Below the pieces are notes generated by a model. It did no database searches. It saw only the letters and a list, made by a program, of their open reading frames with translations, and was not told the origin of the DNA. Made by a program: the position numbers and the translations under genes. Source: Montifringilla adamsi (taxonomy: Eukaryota > Chordata > Aves > Passeriformes > Passeridae). Taken from it: a DNA stretch of 64,000 bases. The first letter of the stretch is position 1, and each line of letters opens with the position of its first letter. The DNA lies in assembly GCA_017590115.1 (NCBI GenBank), contig JAGGNK010006537.1, positions 248,001-312,000 on the forward strand, given 5' to 3'. Below, piece by piece: positions 1 to 12,812 of this stretch.

Positions 1-3000
1 AGAAATAGTCTATTGGACAGACACTTACATGCCAGTTCCTGTGTGTTCTTTATTTCCTTAAAATACCTAGCTGGAAAATTGAATGTTATTGAAAGAGGGT
101 TCAGTTGTATAGGAAGCAGATACTTGTCCACGTTACCTTTCTTTAAAAATTGTTTTGCCTGCTTTATTGCAGAAAGAATGCAGTATTGTTCTACCTGTAG
201 TGTATTATTAAGCAACTTGTGAGTTACTGTCGAGTTGGCTAGCTGGTTCAAAAATGTAGTGTATTTCATTCCAGTTCGTGAGCCAGTGATCTCCCATTTT
301 ATATCAATTTATTTCTTGGTGGTTTTTCTAGTTTATTGTATTTATCTCAACTATTTAAAATGTCTGCAAATGTCCCCATGGTAATGGAATTCACTTGGCA
401 GCACTATATAGTTATATGAATCATTACAAGACAGTAAATAAATTATTTAAGGCATAACTAAATACCAAATGGAAGTTGACAGGTTTGGAAACAGCAGAAA
501 GAGTTTATTGTGAAGGTATCTCAACACCGTTAATATTTTTTCCTGGAAACCCGTCCTTCATGAAAGAATTGGTTTGGACAGACTTGAACATTTGGTCCTG
601 ATGTTTTGGGGGATGTGCCCCAAAAGAAAAGCTTTCCCTGCAGATGGGTGTGTCACCCCATAACTCTGTTGTGCCTGAGTCCAGACAGCACAGCTGGCTG
701 TTGGAATCTGTATGAAAGAATGCAGTTCACTTAATTTTGGGGTCATGCATCTATTAGTGCTATGGTCTGTCCATCATGGACGCATGGAGAAGTAATCCTT
801 TAGAAAGGTTCTTAGCTTGAGCCTGTGCCTCTGAGAGAAAAGGCTAAAGCAGTGTTTATGGACTGTCAAAAGATGTAGTGTATGTTCATGAACTTCCGAT
901 GAATAAACAAGTCACTGTTTTTGTAATGGCATGTAATGGAATAAGATGGCTGAATACTTGCAGAGCATTTTTTGCAAGAGAACAGTATTCAATTTTCTTG
1001 GGCTACAACGGGCAAAGCAGCCTTTTTCAGAGTATTCATAATTACCACAGCCATGAAAAGATTGTCCATTCAACTCAATGTCTTAGATGGACCCATTAGC
1101 TACTGTTGTCTTCTTGCATAAATGCAGTTGCAAAAGTGACAGGGTTTTAATATAGTATGTCTTAATCCATTGTGATAGCTACATGGCTTCTTCTTTGAAT
1201 ATAAAGGAAGACTGTGAAGTCAAGCGTATTTTAATTCCATATCTAAAGTTCAGCAAATGGAAGAGAGAACACTGAAAGCCTTAAATAAACCACAATGTGA
1301 TAAATCATAACAAAGTATAAAATGAAAGCATTCAGTTTATTTAGAGAATGTTCTCAAAGAATGGAATACATCGGTCTTGAACCAAAGCATACATTTATGC
1401 AGACAGTTGTTATTTCACAGTTTATTTATAAAATGATTCCATTTTTGATAACATCTGTATATGGCAAGGAGCCTAACCTCTGGGGCACAATTGGGAGAAG
1501 TTATAAAGTTAGCATCCTCCTTCCTCTTGATGTACAAGCAAAGAAGCTGGAAGGAATCACAGTGTTACTCTGCTGACTGAACTCAGGCAGCAGCATCTGC
1601 TGGGTCTTACTAACTTCCACTCACTGCAGAAAAGACAGAACTGCTCTAAAATGGAGGCAACAGGAAATCTTGGTAGGAGGCTCTCAGAACAGCCAACCAA
1701 GGCAAGGTAGGTACAAGCCTGTAGACCTGTTGTGGTACACAGTCAACACTGACTTCAGTTATGGTGCAAACTGGACAAAATCACACAAAGTGACAAAAAT
1801 AAATCAGAAATTACCTAACTCCAGCTGTTTACACAAAGCACAAAACTGATGGCTGTTATAATTCTGCTTTTCTCTCTCAGTTACTTGACTGGGAAGCTAC
1901 TAAAACATAATTTTTATTTGAGCAAATTTTTGAAAGAGCAGTGAGTACTTTTGAATATTGCACCTATTAGACAAAGTACTGATCTGGATGGAAGCAAAGC
2001 TCCTAAAACACATCTTTGTGTACAGAAATTCCACTTGTACGTCACTGAAAAATCATGTATGGCAGAAAAAAAATCTGATTTGCCATAATTTTTTTTTTTT
2101 TCTGTGATAGTTATGACCTAAAATGTATTTTTAGTGTTGGAAAAAATAACATCTTGTTCATTTTGTATGATGGATTTTACCACTTCCTGCCTGATTATTG
2201 AGGAATTCAGAATGTTTTGGCCAACAAGAAGTGTGTCCACACTAGGGAATTTCTTGCTCTCATTTCAGGAAACACAGCTACATTACTGCTATTAATGCAG
2301 GCTTTCTCACCACCATTTATCTCATGCTGTCTGGCCTCCGTCATTTTTCTAGATCCCTCTTATCTGTTCCGCAGTGGGCCTCTATCCTGCAATTAATTCC
2401 ACTTGGTGCAGAGGCTGGCAGTGCTCGCTGTGCGGTCCCAGCCATAACAAATACCTGTAGTAAACACAGAGGAGATTGCAGTACCTGTGCTGGCAAATAC
2501 CAAGCCAGCAACTTTCTCACTTTTGTCTGGAGATCAGAGTGAACTCCTTCAGGCACAGTTACACAAAGTGACCATGCACCCTAAGCATGTGAGCCTTTGG
2601 AGCAGGCACCAAACACTTCCAGGCCAATGGGGGCCCCGTCCTTGGTAGGGCAAGTAATTAGAAAAAAGAAGATGAGACCTGGCTGGCCTGCTTTCCATTG
2701 CCTGCTCCCGTCTTCTCTCAGCTTGAGCTCTCCACCCTCACTTACTTGTTTCCTTTTTTTTTTTTTTTTAAATGATGCTTAAATATTCTAAAACAAACAA
2801 AAATTCTATTTAATAAGAAAAATACATTAGCAAATGGAAGGGTGTTTTAAAGACTTTTCTCCTCAGCAAACTGGCTTTCATTGAGCATTACATGTACCTC
2901 TGGTAAATAAATTAGAAGATAAATAGCACTAAACTCATAAAACAATTGCTGTATTTTACTGATGGTTGGCATCTCTGCAGTACAGCTGCTTCTCCCAGCC

Positions 3001-6000
3001 TCCTGGGAGTAGAAAAAGGGACAATAGTGAGCTATGCAGTGTGACTGACATCTCTTCCAATCTAAAGGCACATGCACACATATTTACCAATACTCACCAT
3101 TAAACCAGAGTAATTTCTACAGGTTTGGTAGCATCTTGAAAGGCTTTCTGTCACCCAGCCAGGAGCCAGCAGATGGTCAATGCAGGAGGTCACACAGGAT
3201 GGTCTTAACAAACTCTTTTGCCCATGCAGTCTGTCACGGGTCAAACAATGCCTTTGTATCTCTCAGAACACATCTCTTTTCTTAGCATCTATTCTAGCAG
3301 GTGCAGCTCTGCGTGTCAGCCACCCCAAACAGCCAGCTGTGCTTCCAGTGAAACATTACAGTCTGCAGCCATCAGAGCAGAGTTGTCATCGAAGGCTGTA
3401 AATAAAAGGGGAAGAATGTAGTGGCTTTGGGACTTCTGCCCAAACAGATAAACCTTGACTGCTGTTGTGCCTTTGCTTTCTTAAGAAACCCCAAGTGCTA
3501 CTTCTGATCAGAGAAGAAATAAGTCTGCTGCCATGACCCTCATCAGGGTCAGCTCTTCCAAGCTGGAGTTCACACTCCAGCATTGCCAGAACTGTGTTGC
3601 TCAACTCCAAGTGCAATCCCCCATGCTGTATTCCACATGGGTCCCCTGATTTCTCTTGTGGGTCCTACATGTTTCCACATCCTCTGCTGATTTATGAAAG
3701 TTTTTCATTAGTTCCCTGTTCCCCAGTGCCTGTGTCCAATGAGGAGTCCTCTACATTAAAGTAGGTGTTGAAAACACAGGAGGGAACAGGAAGGTTACAA
3801 CTAACTGGGTAATGGGTAATTCAGTTAGTCTTCCAGAGGCTAAGAGACAAGAAGACTTACTCTAAGGAGAAGTCACTCCTCAGGAAATCCTTATGGATCA
3901 TTGTTCCTATGGAGCAGGAAAACAAGCCTCTCACAATAGAAAATATCTTCCCATCAGCAGCATTAGAAAATGATAGAGCAACCAAGCTCTGGTAGAGTGA
4001 GTCATCACTCTGAAATTTTTCTTCAGTGCTTTCCCACTGATTGCTAGCAAAGGTCATGGGTTGCTAAGCCAGAGTCTGGAGGCTGTAAGATGGGAAGGGC
4101 CATCAGGAAGCCCTGATGCTGACAAAGATGTTTACCTCTAAATTTCAGTCAAGCTCAGAATTAGAGTATGGGGGGAAGATCCATCTTCTTTCACCTAAAT
4201 TCAAGATTTGCATTTTAGCAAATCTGAGGGAAGTGTTGTGGTTGCTATGGATAAGATATATGCAGGGTCCAAAACTCTGCAGAATTCATTCTTTTAGTAG
4301 ACAGAGAGCAAAGAAGACAAGAGAAATTAAAAGGGTGTAGTGCTGTCACGTCCCCTGCTGAGACATCCAGTTCAGGGTTAGCTCCAGATTATGACACAGA
4401 AAGTAGCTTTGACTGCAGTGTTCCCCTGCCTGTTGTGAGAGAAGTCACTTGCCTCTGAAAGGTTTTCAATCCATCATTTCAGCTTCTTCTCCATTCCTTA
4501 TTTGTACTGCCCAAGTAATTAATTTACCACCTGTAAATCTGTGATAGGAGGAGGAATTGCTTCAAAAAAGGAAAATCATTGCTTTCTGCTTCATTTATGT
4601 TAAATCTAAATCCGTAACAAGGTGTCACATTCCCTTCCTTCCTGCACATGTAGGCTTGTCTAAAATAGCCACCTTCTCTTAACATTCAGTTATCTCTGGT
4701 GTAGCACCATTGCCTGTAGCAATACTGAGAATAGTTAAGATAAGACATCAGTGTTTTATCACTGTTTGGTCTAACCTTACTTAATGCAAGTCTGGATGAC
4801 GGAATAATAATAAAAATACCAACACCTTAAAGGACCTCTGCTGCCCTAAAGCTATTATTTCTATCAACAATGCAGCCACAGGAGAAATCCCAACAATGGA
4901 AGAGGTGGAGGACGGACCCAAGTTTTAGGGTTACATTGGGGCAGCAGGTATAAGGAGACATAAAAAACTGGAGCCAGATTTTCATGTCCATTGCATTCTC
5001 ATGTTTCTGCAATATCACTGTGAAAAATGAGAGAAAAGTGCTTCAGTAGTGTTAATTAACCATTAGTGACCTCCTGAGCGCTACAAAATTTATGGCCTTC
5101 GTGGAGGTCTCTGGCTTTTTTTTTTCAAGACTGCAGGGAGACTGTTTAATTTTTGCATTTCATGGTGGTTTGGTTCCCTGTGATTTCCCGCTGCAAGGGT
5201 AAAGTGACAGTCTGTGCTTGGGTAGAGCTTCTATCCTGAGAATGTCCAGACGTGCCCCATTCCCCTAATGAGATTATTTTTACTCTGTCTTAAGGGTATT
5301 TTAGGTCTTCACAGAAATTAGGTTTTAGCTGCATACCTTACAGGCATATATATATATAGACTGGTGTTGGTTGCATACAGTACCACTCAGAGTATGTCAG
5401 AAATATGTAATGTATGATAAACAGAAAGATGGGCTTGGGGTTTCAATCATCTTTCTTCTAAGTGAGGTATTTCAGGACTTCAGTGAAATGCACATGTCTT
5501 ACATTAAAGTAGCTTAGCAGGCTCAGAATATGTATATCCCCATTTCCCTTCAGCCTGTGAAGCTGCCTTACTACCAAAGCTGAGTAAAGTATCTTTATTG
5601 AGTTAGTGTAAACAGCTCCTATTCAGCTCTCAGCCCTGCAGTCACATACTGGCTGATTTTTATTTTTTTTTTCTCCCCTGCCACATTTTTCTTTTTCGGA
5701 AATAAGAACTTTCTCATGCCTGTTGATTTCATCATACAGGAATTTAATTCAGCAGTCACCTTAAAAGGCCATTCATTTAGATGCAGGGAGGAGCACATTC
5801 GCTTCCTTTGCAAAATGTGATGTCAAGGCTTGTATTTTTTCCCCCTCAATTCGTCTTTGAATAGGAAATGCAGAAAGAGGAGGGTCCGCAGTAGAGCACA
5901 GCACACATTTACATGGCCATCTAAATGAACAGAGCTGAAAGACTCATAAGCAATGCCTCTTTCACTGAACGTGAGTACACTGGTTGTTCTTTCTGAGGGT

Positions 6001-9000
6001 CACAGGTATGGAAAAAAGGCACAACCTATTTTGGCAGGGTGCTGATTCAAACTTCTTAATTAGCCAGCTAAGAGATCAAAGAACAGAAAGAAGTCAGATG
6101 AAAGCTAGGTGCTGGTGTGGCTGCAATTCCTTTCCTAACTATCTGTTTCCCAGATTACAATGATGTCAGGCTGTATCTGTCACAATTAACATGGGGAGGA
6201 GGAAGATAAAACAAAAGCTTGTTTACTGTAGGCTGTACCAAAACAGTTTTTGTATAGATTTCTTCAAATGAAATCAGTTACTGTACGTGAGTCTGGTGGC
6301 TCCAGGTATTATTAAAATTGTCTGCACACCTCACAAAGCCCTGTTTACAGCCAGTTATAATTTCTTCTGAATTCAGCTCCTAGAATTGAGCTGTTCAGAG
6401 CCGTCTGGCTCTACGTGGCTGCAATTTTCAGACACAGCCTAAAAGGCTCGGTCAGGTCAAAGGCGTTTGGAGTGGAGATTTGGCCTTTGCTGTCAGGAGG
6501 GCTGGGGGGAGGGGGGAGAAGTGGTCTTGCTGAAAGAGTCTCTCTCTTTAACACTCCTTCAGCAAATGCAGCTAGTTCGCTCAGAGGGAGGCCCTTGAAG
6601 GTTTGTCAGTCACAAATGTTCAACAGAAACCTTCACAGTTTTAGCAGCTAACCTCCCAGATGACTTGTCTTCCCTGAGCACATTCCAATCCAAATTTAAG
6701 ATAACTTTTCCTGCAGTATGGTGGTTACAAGGCTGGCTCTGTACCAGGTCACACCTAATGTTGAGGTCTGAACTGAGAGAGGGGCACAGCCTGGTTTTCA
6801 GCCAGCTTTCCCTGGCTAGCACTATGGAGGAAAGGGGAAGCTGCTGCACAGCAGAAGCCTCAGAATAGTGGAAAGTGATCCTGGAGGAGGAAGGATGAAA
6901 GTTTTAGACCAAAATCAGAGATGAGGGAGAACACTGGTGATTTAAGTGCAAGGAAGAAGCTGGAAGGGACCATCAGAGCTTGGGAATGCCCACAAAGAGA
7001 ACTTGTTGAATCTGGCTGAGTTGACACAGGAGAAAGGGAGAAAGGCAGTGGGAACACTGATGCTGAGACAAGGAGAGGGGGAACAGTGCAGGTCCAAGAA
7101 ACGAGCTGTACATGGGGCTGATGCCTGTGGTTCATTAATCTTGGATTCTCTAAGGCCTAGATTTTGCTGTGCAAGAGGATTAGGACTTGAAGTTTACAGA
7201 GTGGAGGTAAGGACTGGATCAATCAGAAGTACAGGCCTTAAAGCTGAGGGCAAAGAGAAGATATGGTATGGATAAATGGCCCCTGGGGTTTAAATGCTGC
7301 CTTGGACTCTGTCCCACTGCTCCAGAACTCCTTGCATTCCAGGCAAACTTTGTATATGTTTACCCGGAAGCTCCTCATTTCCCTGGTGGTCAGTGTGACT
7401 CCTGATGTGAGAAAGTGCTGTGTTCAGAGCTGTAACCAAAGTCAATGGGGGCTATGTTTTTTGTATATGGAAAAAAATTCCCAAACATTAAGGGAATGCT
7501 TAAAGGATCAGTGCTTAAAAGGATCAGGTTTTAATATCTCACATTGGTTGCCAAGATTATTTTATTTTTCCCCCCATTTTTTTATCCACTCATAGGTTTT
7601 CTTAGAAAAATATTTGTGAAATGCTCAGATTTTATACTGTTAAATGCCAATAAACAAGCATCTTGGGAAACAAAAAATCCTTCCTTCATTACAAAAGAAT
7701 ACATTAAAGTAAAGCCTGAAACCCCATTAAACAACCAATAGAACACAAATCATTGAACAGCTGCTAATTACATAATCTGGTCTTGTTCTGTGTAGCGGCT
7801 GAAGCAAAGATACTCTGAAAATATAGTTGAATATCATGCAAGTAGGAGCTGAGTCATCCATGGAAGTACTAATTGGAAAAATATGATCAATTTCTTCTCA
7901 TGTAATAGTAATGGTGTAAATGCAAAAATTTTAAGCTTTCTTCACCTGTAGACCCCTGTAAATTTACTGGAGACATGCAGATCCTTGAATAGAGATGAGA
8001 CAACAGCTTGTTCTTTAGTTATTTCTGCTGCAGTCCTTGGAAGTCATCTGTAGAACCCTGGGAGTCTGCAGACCACGTTTTAGACTGCTGTCTATGACTG
8101 TATAGCTCACAAAGACAAAAAAAAAAAAAGGTCAAACTGTGAATTGTTTTTTCAGTCTGTCCAGTAACATGCTCTGTGTCATAAGAAAGTGTATGAAATA
8201 CTCAACACCCTTGCTGCTAGCAGTCATTTTGAAAGAAGGGAACAAGTTTGTTCTCATTATGCCATTTCAGATGTTCTGCCTAAGACTTGTCTGCTGGTTT
8301 TCTTTTTTTCTCCCTCTCTAGTGCCACTGACAAGTGTTGCGTTTCTCTAGTTGACCATTGTTATCGTACCTAAACCCAAATTAAGATCCCACCACGCTAA
8401 TTCACTTCTGCCAATGCAGTCCAGTTCCTAACATGCATCATGTAGGGCTGAAATCCAGTCTTAAGGTTCCCATACTTGAATGTTTCCATTCCACTACAAA
8501 CTTAGAATGATATTTGATTCTGTAAAAACAAACATTATGAAGGTGTTTCCCCTTGGAGTTTGGTAATTTCTGTCACTGATGTGCAAGGATCTGTAATTAC
8601 TGAAGTGTTGCCTTCCCTCCACCACAGCTGTCTCCAGCAGCCTTCCCCCTCATTAGGAAACTATCCTATAATTTAAGATTAGACCTTGAGCACAAGGCAG
8701 TAATTGCCCCTTTCTGTTTGAGCCCTTACAGAATTTACGTTGTCAATCTGAGGCGTCTGTTGTGCTTAGACCTTTCCACCTTTCAGAAACAGGTCTTTAC
8801 TTGAACTTCATTTTGCTTTGCCTGGTTTGCACCAGCAGTTCCCCCAGTGCAAATGCTGTGAGAGCTGGTTGCAGATAGCCCTGGCTTCAGGAAAGCCAAG
8901 CCTCTGATACTGTTGATACTGTTAAAACCACTGAGGATTTTTTCTCACCATCTGACATTCAGCTTTTTATTACATCGATGACCTGTGTCACTTTCCCATT

Positions 9001-11849
9001 AAGTTATTCTGGCTGTGAAAATTATGGTAGAAGAATTGAAAGTGATGTGAAACGATAGGTTTATTCAGTTCCCCATTCTGAAGAGCTGCTCATTTCTGGA
9101 GTATGGAACAAGACACATTTATCTTTATTCATTATCCTTTAAAACGACACATATTTTAAAATTTTGTTAGTTCCATCAATGTGATATATGAGGTCTTCCT
9201 GAGCTCATAATTTGTCACTGCTGCCTTTGTATAACTTTATAATAAAAATCTTAGTAATGGATGCTGGGCTGGTAGCAAAGGATGTAGCTCCTTGCTCCCT
9301 TGTTTCTGCTTTTTAACTTTTAGGCCATGAGCCCTGGATGTTTTCCTCTGAAAAACTTGGTGTTTGCTAGCTGAATTATAACAGCACAGACATAAAATAA
9401 ATTTGCCAGAAAGCTCCTTTTAGCTATTTATTTATTTTTAATTCAATTGCAAAACATAAAAAAATATTAATTCTGAGCTGCAATCACATTTAACAAAGGA
9501 TTTAAAAAGCAGACCGACCCATAAGAGCTTTAGCAAACCATTAGCTTTTTCCCACATGCCAGGGCTCTTCGTCACATTTTTCAAGACTAGCAAAGCGAAC
9601 AAACAGGGCTCGGTGTGGGTAGGCTTGGGACAGAGATCTAACACATGTGGACATGAGCACCGAGTACTTAAGCTGTTTTCTGCTTCAGTCTTCTGCCTCT
9701 TGCCTCAATGTCTGCATGGCAAAGGTGTACATGTGCACATCTTGCTCCAGGTATGTGTGTAACATCCACATATTGTAAATTATGCTTTGAGTAGCTACTC
9801 ACTGCCTTCACTTTTCCTGATATTTCCTGTTCCAGCTTTTTTCCTGAACCGCCAGCATTAACTTACTTTCACTTTACAGCCAGAACATGACACAATGCAA
9901 GAGATAAATTTCAAAGTTCCACAGATAATTTATAATGATTCCTTTCCAATTACCCCCAGTTAGTGTGGATAAACATTTCTCCAGAAGACAAAACCCTAAA
10001 CCACATTCTGGTATTCACATTGACTTTTTGGAGGGACTGACTTCTACAAAGCGATACACTGCTTCATGGGAAGAAGAAAATTCCATTTCTGAAAATCAAG
10101 CCTTTGTTTTCAGAGAAACCCATACAGCTTGCATTTGCTGACTCTCTTCATGTGTTGCCAATGAGTGGGGATGGCCTGAGCCTGACTTTTCCTTCCTCAT
10201 TATAAGTGGTGCGTGTTTGCTTCTTTCATGAGCTGTGTTTTCAGTGTTTGCTTAGATTCTCACTGTCTGCCATACTGACTTCTTTATTCTTTCACTTCTG
10301 AGTCTGCTGCATATTTCTGTCTTGCATCTGCACTCTGCTTGCTTTGCTCAGCTGGATTTAGCATCCTGATTGTACAAGGATGTGCCTTTTTTGTCATTTT
10401 AACCTCTTCTGCCTTAATGCTCTGTTGGAGAGACTGCAGAGGGCAGGTAAAAATAATTGAAACCCTAAAATAAAGTCCTACTAACAGCAAGAGAAAATTT
10501 AAAAGCCAAAAACCAGTCTTTGCAAGGTTAAAATTATCAGAACAGATGCAGAGTTTTAAAAGATGTATGATTTCTTCCCTCACACATGATCCAGACGTTA
10601 CTCAATGAAAGAATCCCATTTAAATATAAAAGAATCTCTTTATTGTGTTGCATAATCATTGTATTTTTTAGGTTCAAGAAAAATATGAAAAAAAACCCCC
10701 AGTTTTAGTAATTCACAGCTTTCACAGGAATACAAACCTTCCTTAGCATGGTTTGTGGCCATTGCAGAATATGATCCTCTTATCTCTGGTGAAAGTCTGC
10801 AAGGTTTATCATCAGCTCCCAACACAAATGAACTTCAGATCTGGCTGCTTGTCTGCAGAAGCTATCTGGGATCAATGGGGTCATGCTATATCTGCACTCC
10901 CTGCAGAAGTATCTGAGAGAATCATATTGGTTATCTTCTTGTTTCACATCCCCTCGTGGAAAACTGGTTGTCAACATTTGTGTCAATGGGATGTCACTTG
11001 ATGAGATACCTCAGATTTCTAAAGTGAACAGTTGTATGTATCTCATAGTCTGTAACTGAACATAACAATCATCCAGCTATAGCCAAGCCTGGGAATAGAG
11101 AATGTCAGAAGGAGAAAAGAAGCTATCTCAAAATAAGTTTGAAGAAAAGATGAGTAGAGCTGACAGATGGCACAGCACTTCAAGGAAATCACGACTTTCC
11201 CCTTCTTCCATCCGTTGCTAAGGAGAGATTATATATAAGAGAGTGTCAAGAATACCAGCACCCAGGTAATACTTAATTCTGATAAGGATTGAACGCCCAT
11301 GAAGCCATCTTACACACCTTCCATCTTAATCCAACCTGCTTCTTGGGGCTGGGGCATTTATCCCTGTATCTATTGCTAAAATGGAAGATGGGAATGTTCT
11401 ATCTTTTCAAATGTCCAGAAAGCTGTTCAGAAGCATTAACCAGTCCACTGTACAGCTATGCATCTCTTGAGCTGCAAGGGCAAATACATACAGCTCAGAA
11501 TATATCTACCTGCAGCTTAGTGATTCCCCATTCAGTCACTGCTTTAAACCAGAACAATGATCTTTTTGGCTTTCTGCAGGATAGGTTTAACCCCATTAAT
11601 GACTGTATTTCTCTCCTTACCACTCCAGTGATACTTGGCTGAAAAGGGATGATGTAATTGCCTTGAAAATTGAAATGAAACTCAGATCAGTTGAGGGGAC
11701 AGAGTGTGAAGAACACACATATACAGCAGAAATTCATCTGCAAAGAAAAAAATGCAGATCATTGCTTGCTTTTTTAAAAAAGATGGCAAGGTGCATATTT
11801 TTTACTCACGCTTTAACTGACTGGAGGGTAGAACTGAGAGTGTTGTAGG
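1..11849. other. Intergenic DNA, no gene recognised
   Basis: Both strands carry only short open frames (about 110 codons or fewer) with no recognisable domain, no run of exons and no CpG island. The base composition is AT-rich. Homopolymer runs occur near 2091 (T), 2755 (T) and 8109 (A), with a short (AT)n at about 5346. A G-rich stretch lies at about 6495-6519. I saw no CR1 tail, tRNA or snRNA here. Distal regulatory elements could be present, but this needs cross-species alignment. Confidence 0.6.
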
Positions 11850-12812
11850 GAATGAGGCTACATCTGGATAGAGACCAGTCACCAGCAGTACTCCTCAGGG
11901 CTTAACCCTGGGAACAGTTCTGTTCAATATATTTATCAATTATTTGGGTGCAGGAGTTGAATGCACCATTAGTAAGTTTGCTGATGATACTGAGCTGGGA
12001 AGTGTTGTTGACTGTTTTTGAAGGACAAGTGGCCTTGAAGAGAGATATGGATAGACAGGAACATTGGGTTATGATTAATGGGATGAAATTTAGCCACCTG
12101 AAACACCAGATTCTGCACCTGGGAGAGAATACTGCTGGGTACAAGTATAAACTAGGAGAAGGATGGCTGGAGAGCAGCCCCACGTAAAGGGGCCTGCGGG
12201 TGCCAATTGACTGGAGGCTCAAAAGGAGCCAGCAGTGTGTGCCCTGGCAGCCAGGAGAGCAAACCTCATCCTGGAGTGCATCAAACACAGCACAACTGAC
12301 CAGCCAAGAGGAAAAATTATCCCACTGTATTGAGCTGCTGCAACCTAATTTTAAGCATATTATGTAGTTCTAGGCCCCAAAACTTAAAAAGGATGTGAAG
12401 ATCCTTGGATGTGTCCAGAGTACATGAAAGATGATGAGAGGGCAGGAAGGCATATCCTTGGAGTTGCTTATTTTTTCTCCTTTCCAGCGATAGGACGCAT
12501 GGGAATGGTTCAAAGTTGCACCAGGGAAGGTTTAGTTTGGACATTGGGAAGCATTTCTTTACCAAGAAGGTGGTCAAACACTGGAATAGGCTTTCTAGAG
12601 AGATGGTTGGTGCAGCACATTTGTCAGTGTTCAAGAGGCATTTATTTGGATTAAGCCCTTAATACCATGCTTTAACTTGGTCAGCCCTGAAGTGGTCAGG
12701 CAGCTGGACAAGACGATCATTTTAGCTCCCATTCAGCTGAACTATTCTATTCTATTCTATTCTATTCTATTCTATTCTATATTCTATATCCAATATTCTA
12801 TATTCTATTCTA
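11850..12812 (+). mobile_element. CR1 LINE fragment, decayed, with 3' end
   Basis: The start resembles the CR1 reverse-transcriptase domain. A short frame across 11,971-11,994 reads Ser-Lys-Phe-Ala-Asp-Asp-Thr, which carries the FADD form of the LINE catalytic motif. The following sequence keeps the usual CR1 order down to the 3' part near 12,690-12,740 (wording close to 'gtcaggcagctggacaagac') and ends in a pentamer tail. The copy is 5'-truncated, as is normal for CR1, and broken by many stops and frameshifts, so it is not expected to be active. The subfamily was not determined. Confidence 0.88.
12742..12812 (+). repeat. (TATTC)n microsatellite grown from a CR1 tail
   Basis: About seven clean TATTC units lie at 12,742-12,780. 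They are followed by degenerate units of the same kind (tatattc, caatattc) up to about 12,812. The repeat sits exactly at the 3' end of the CR1 copy, so it most likely arose by expansion of the short tail repeat of that element. It is likely to vary in length between individuals. Confidence 0.9.

Noticed and set aside
3857..4057. 66-codon minus-strand frame with a GTAAGT-like end and an upstream CAG after a pyrimidine tract
   Set aside because: The exon-like edges are attractive, but the frame has a stop six codons after the candidate acceptor and no family match was recognised, so it is probably chance.
11902..12634. Minus-strand frames of 105-128 codons
   Set aside because: They are antisense to a decayed CR1 element and have no domain.
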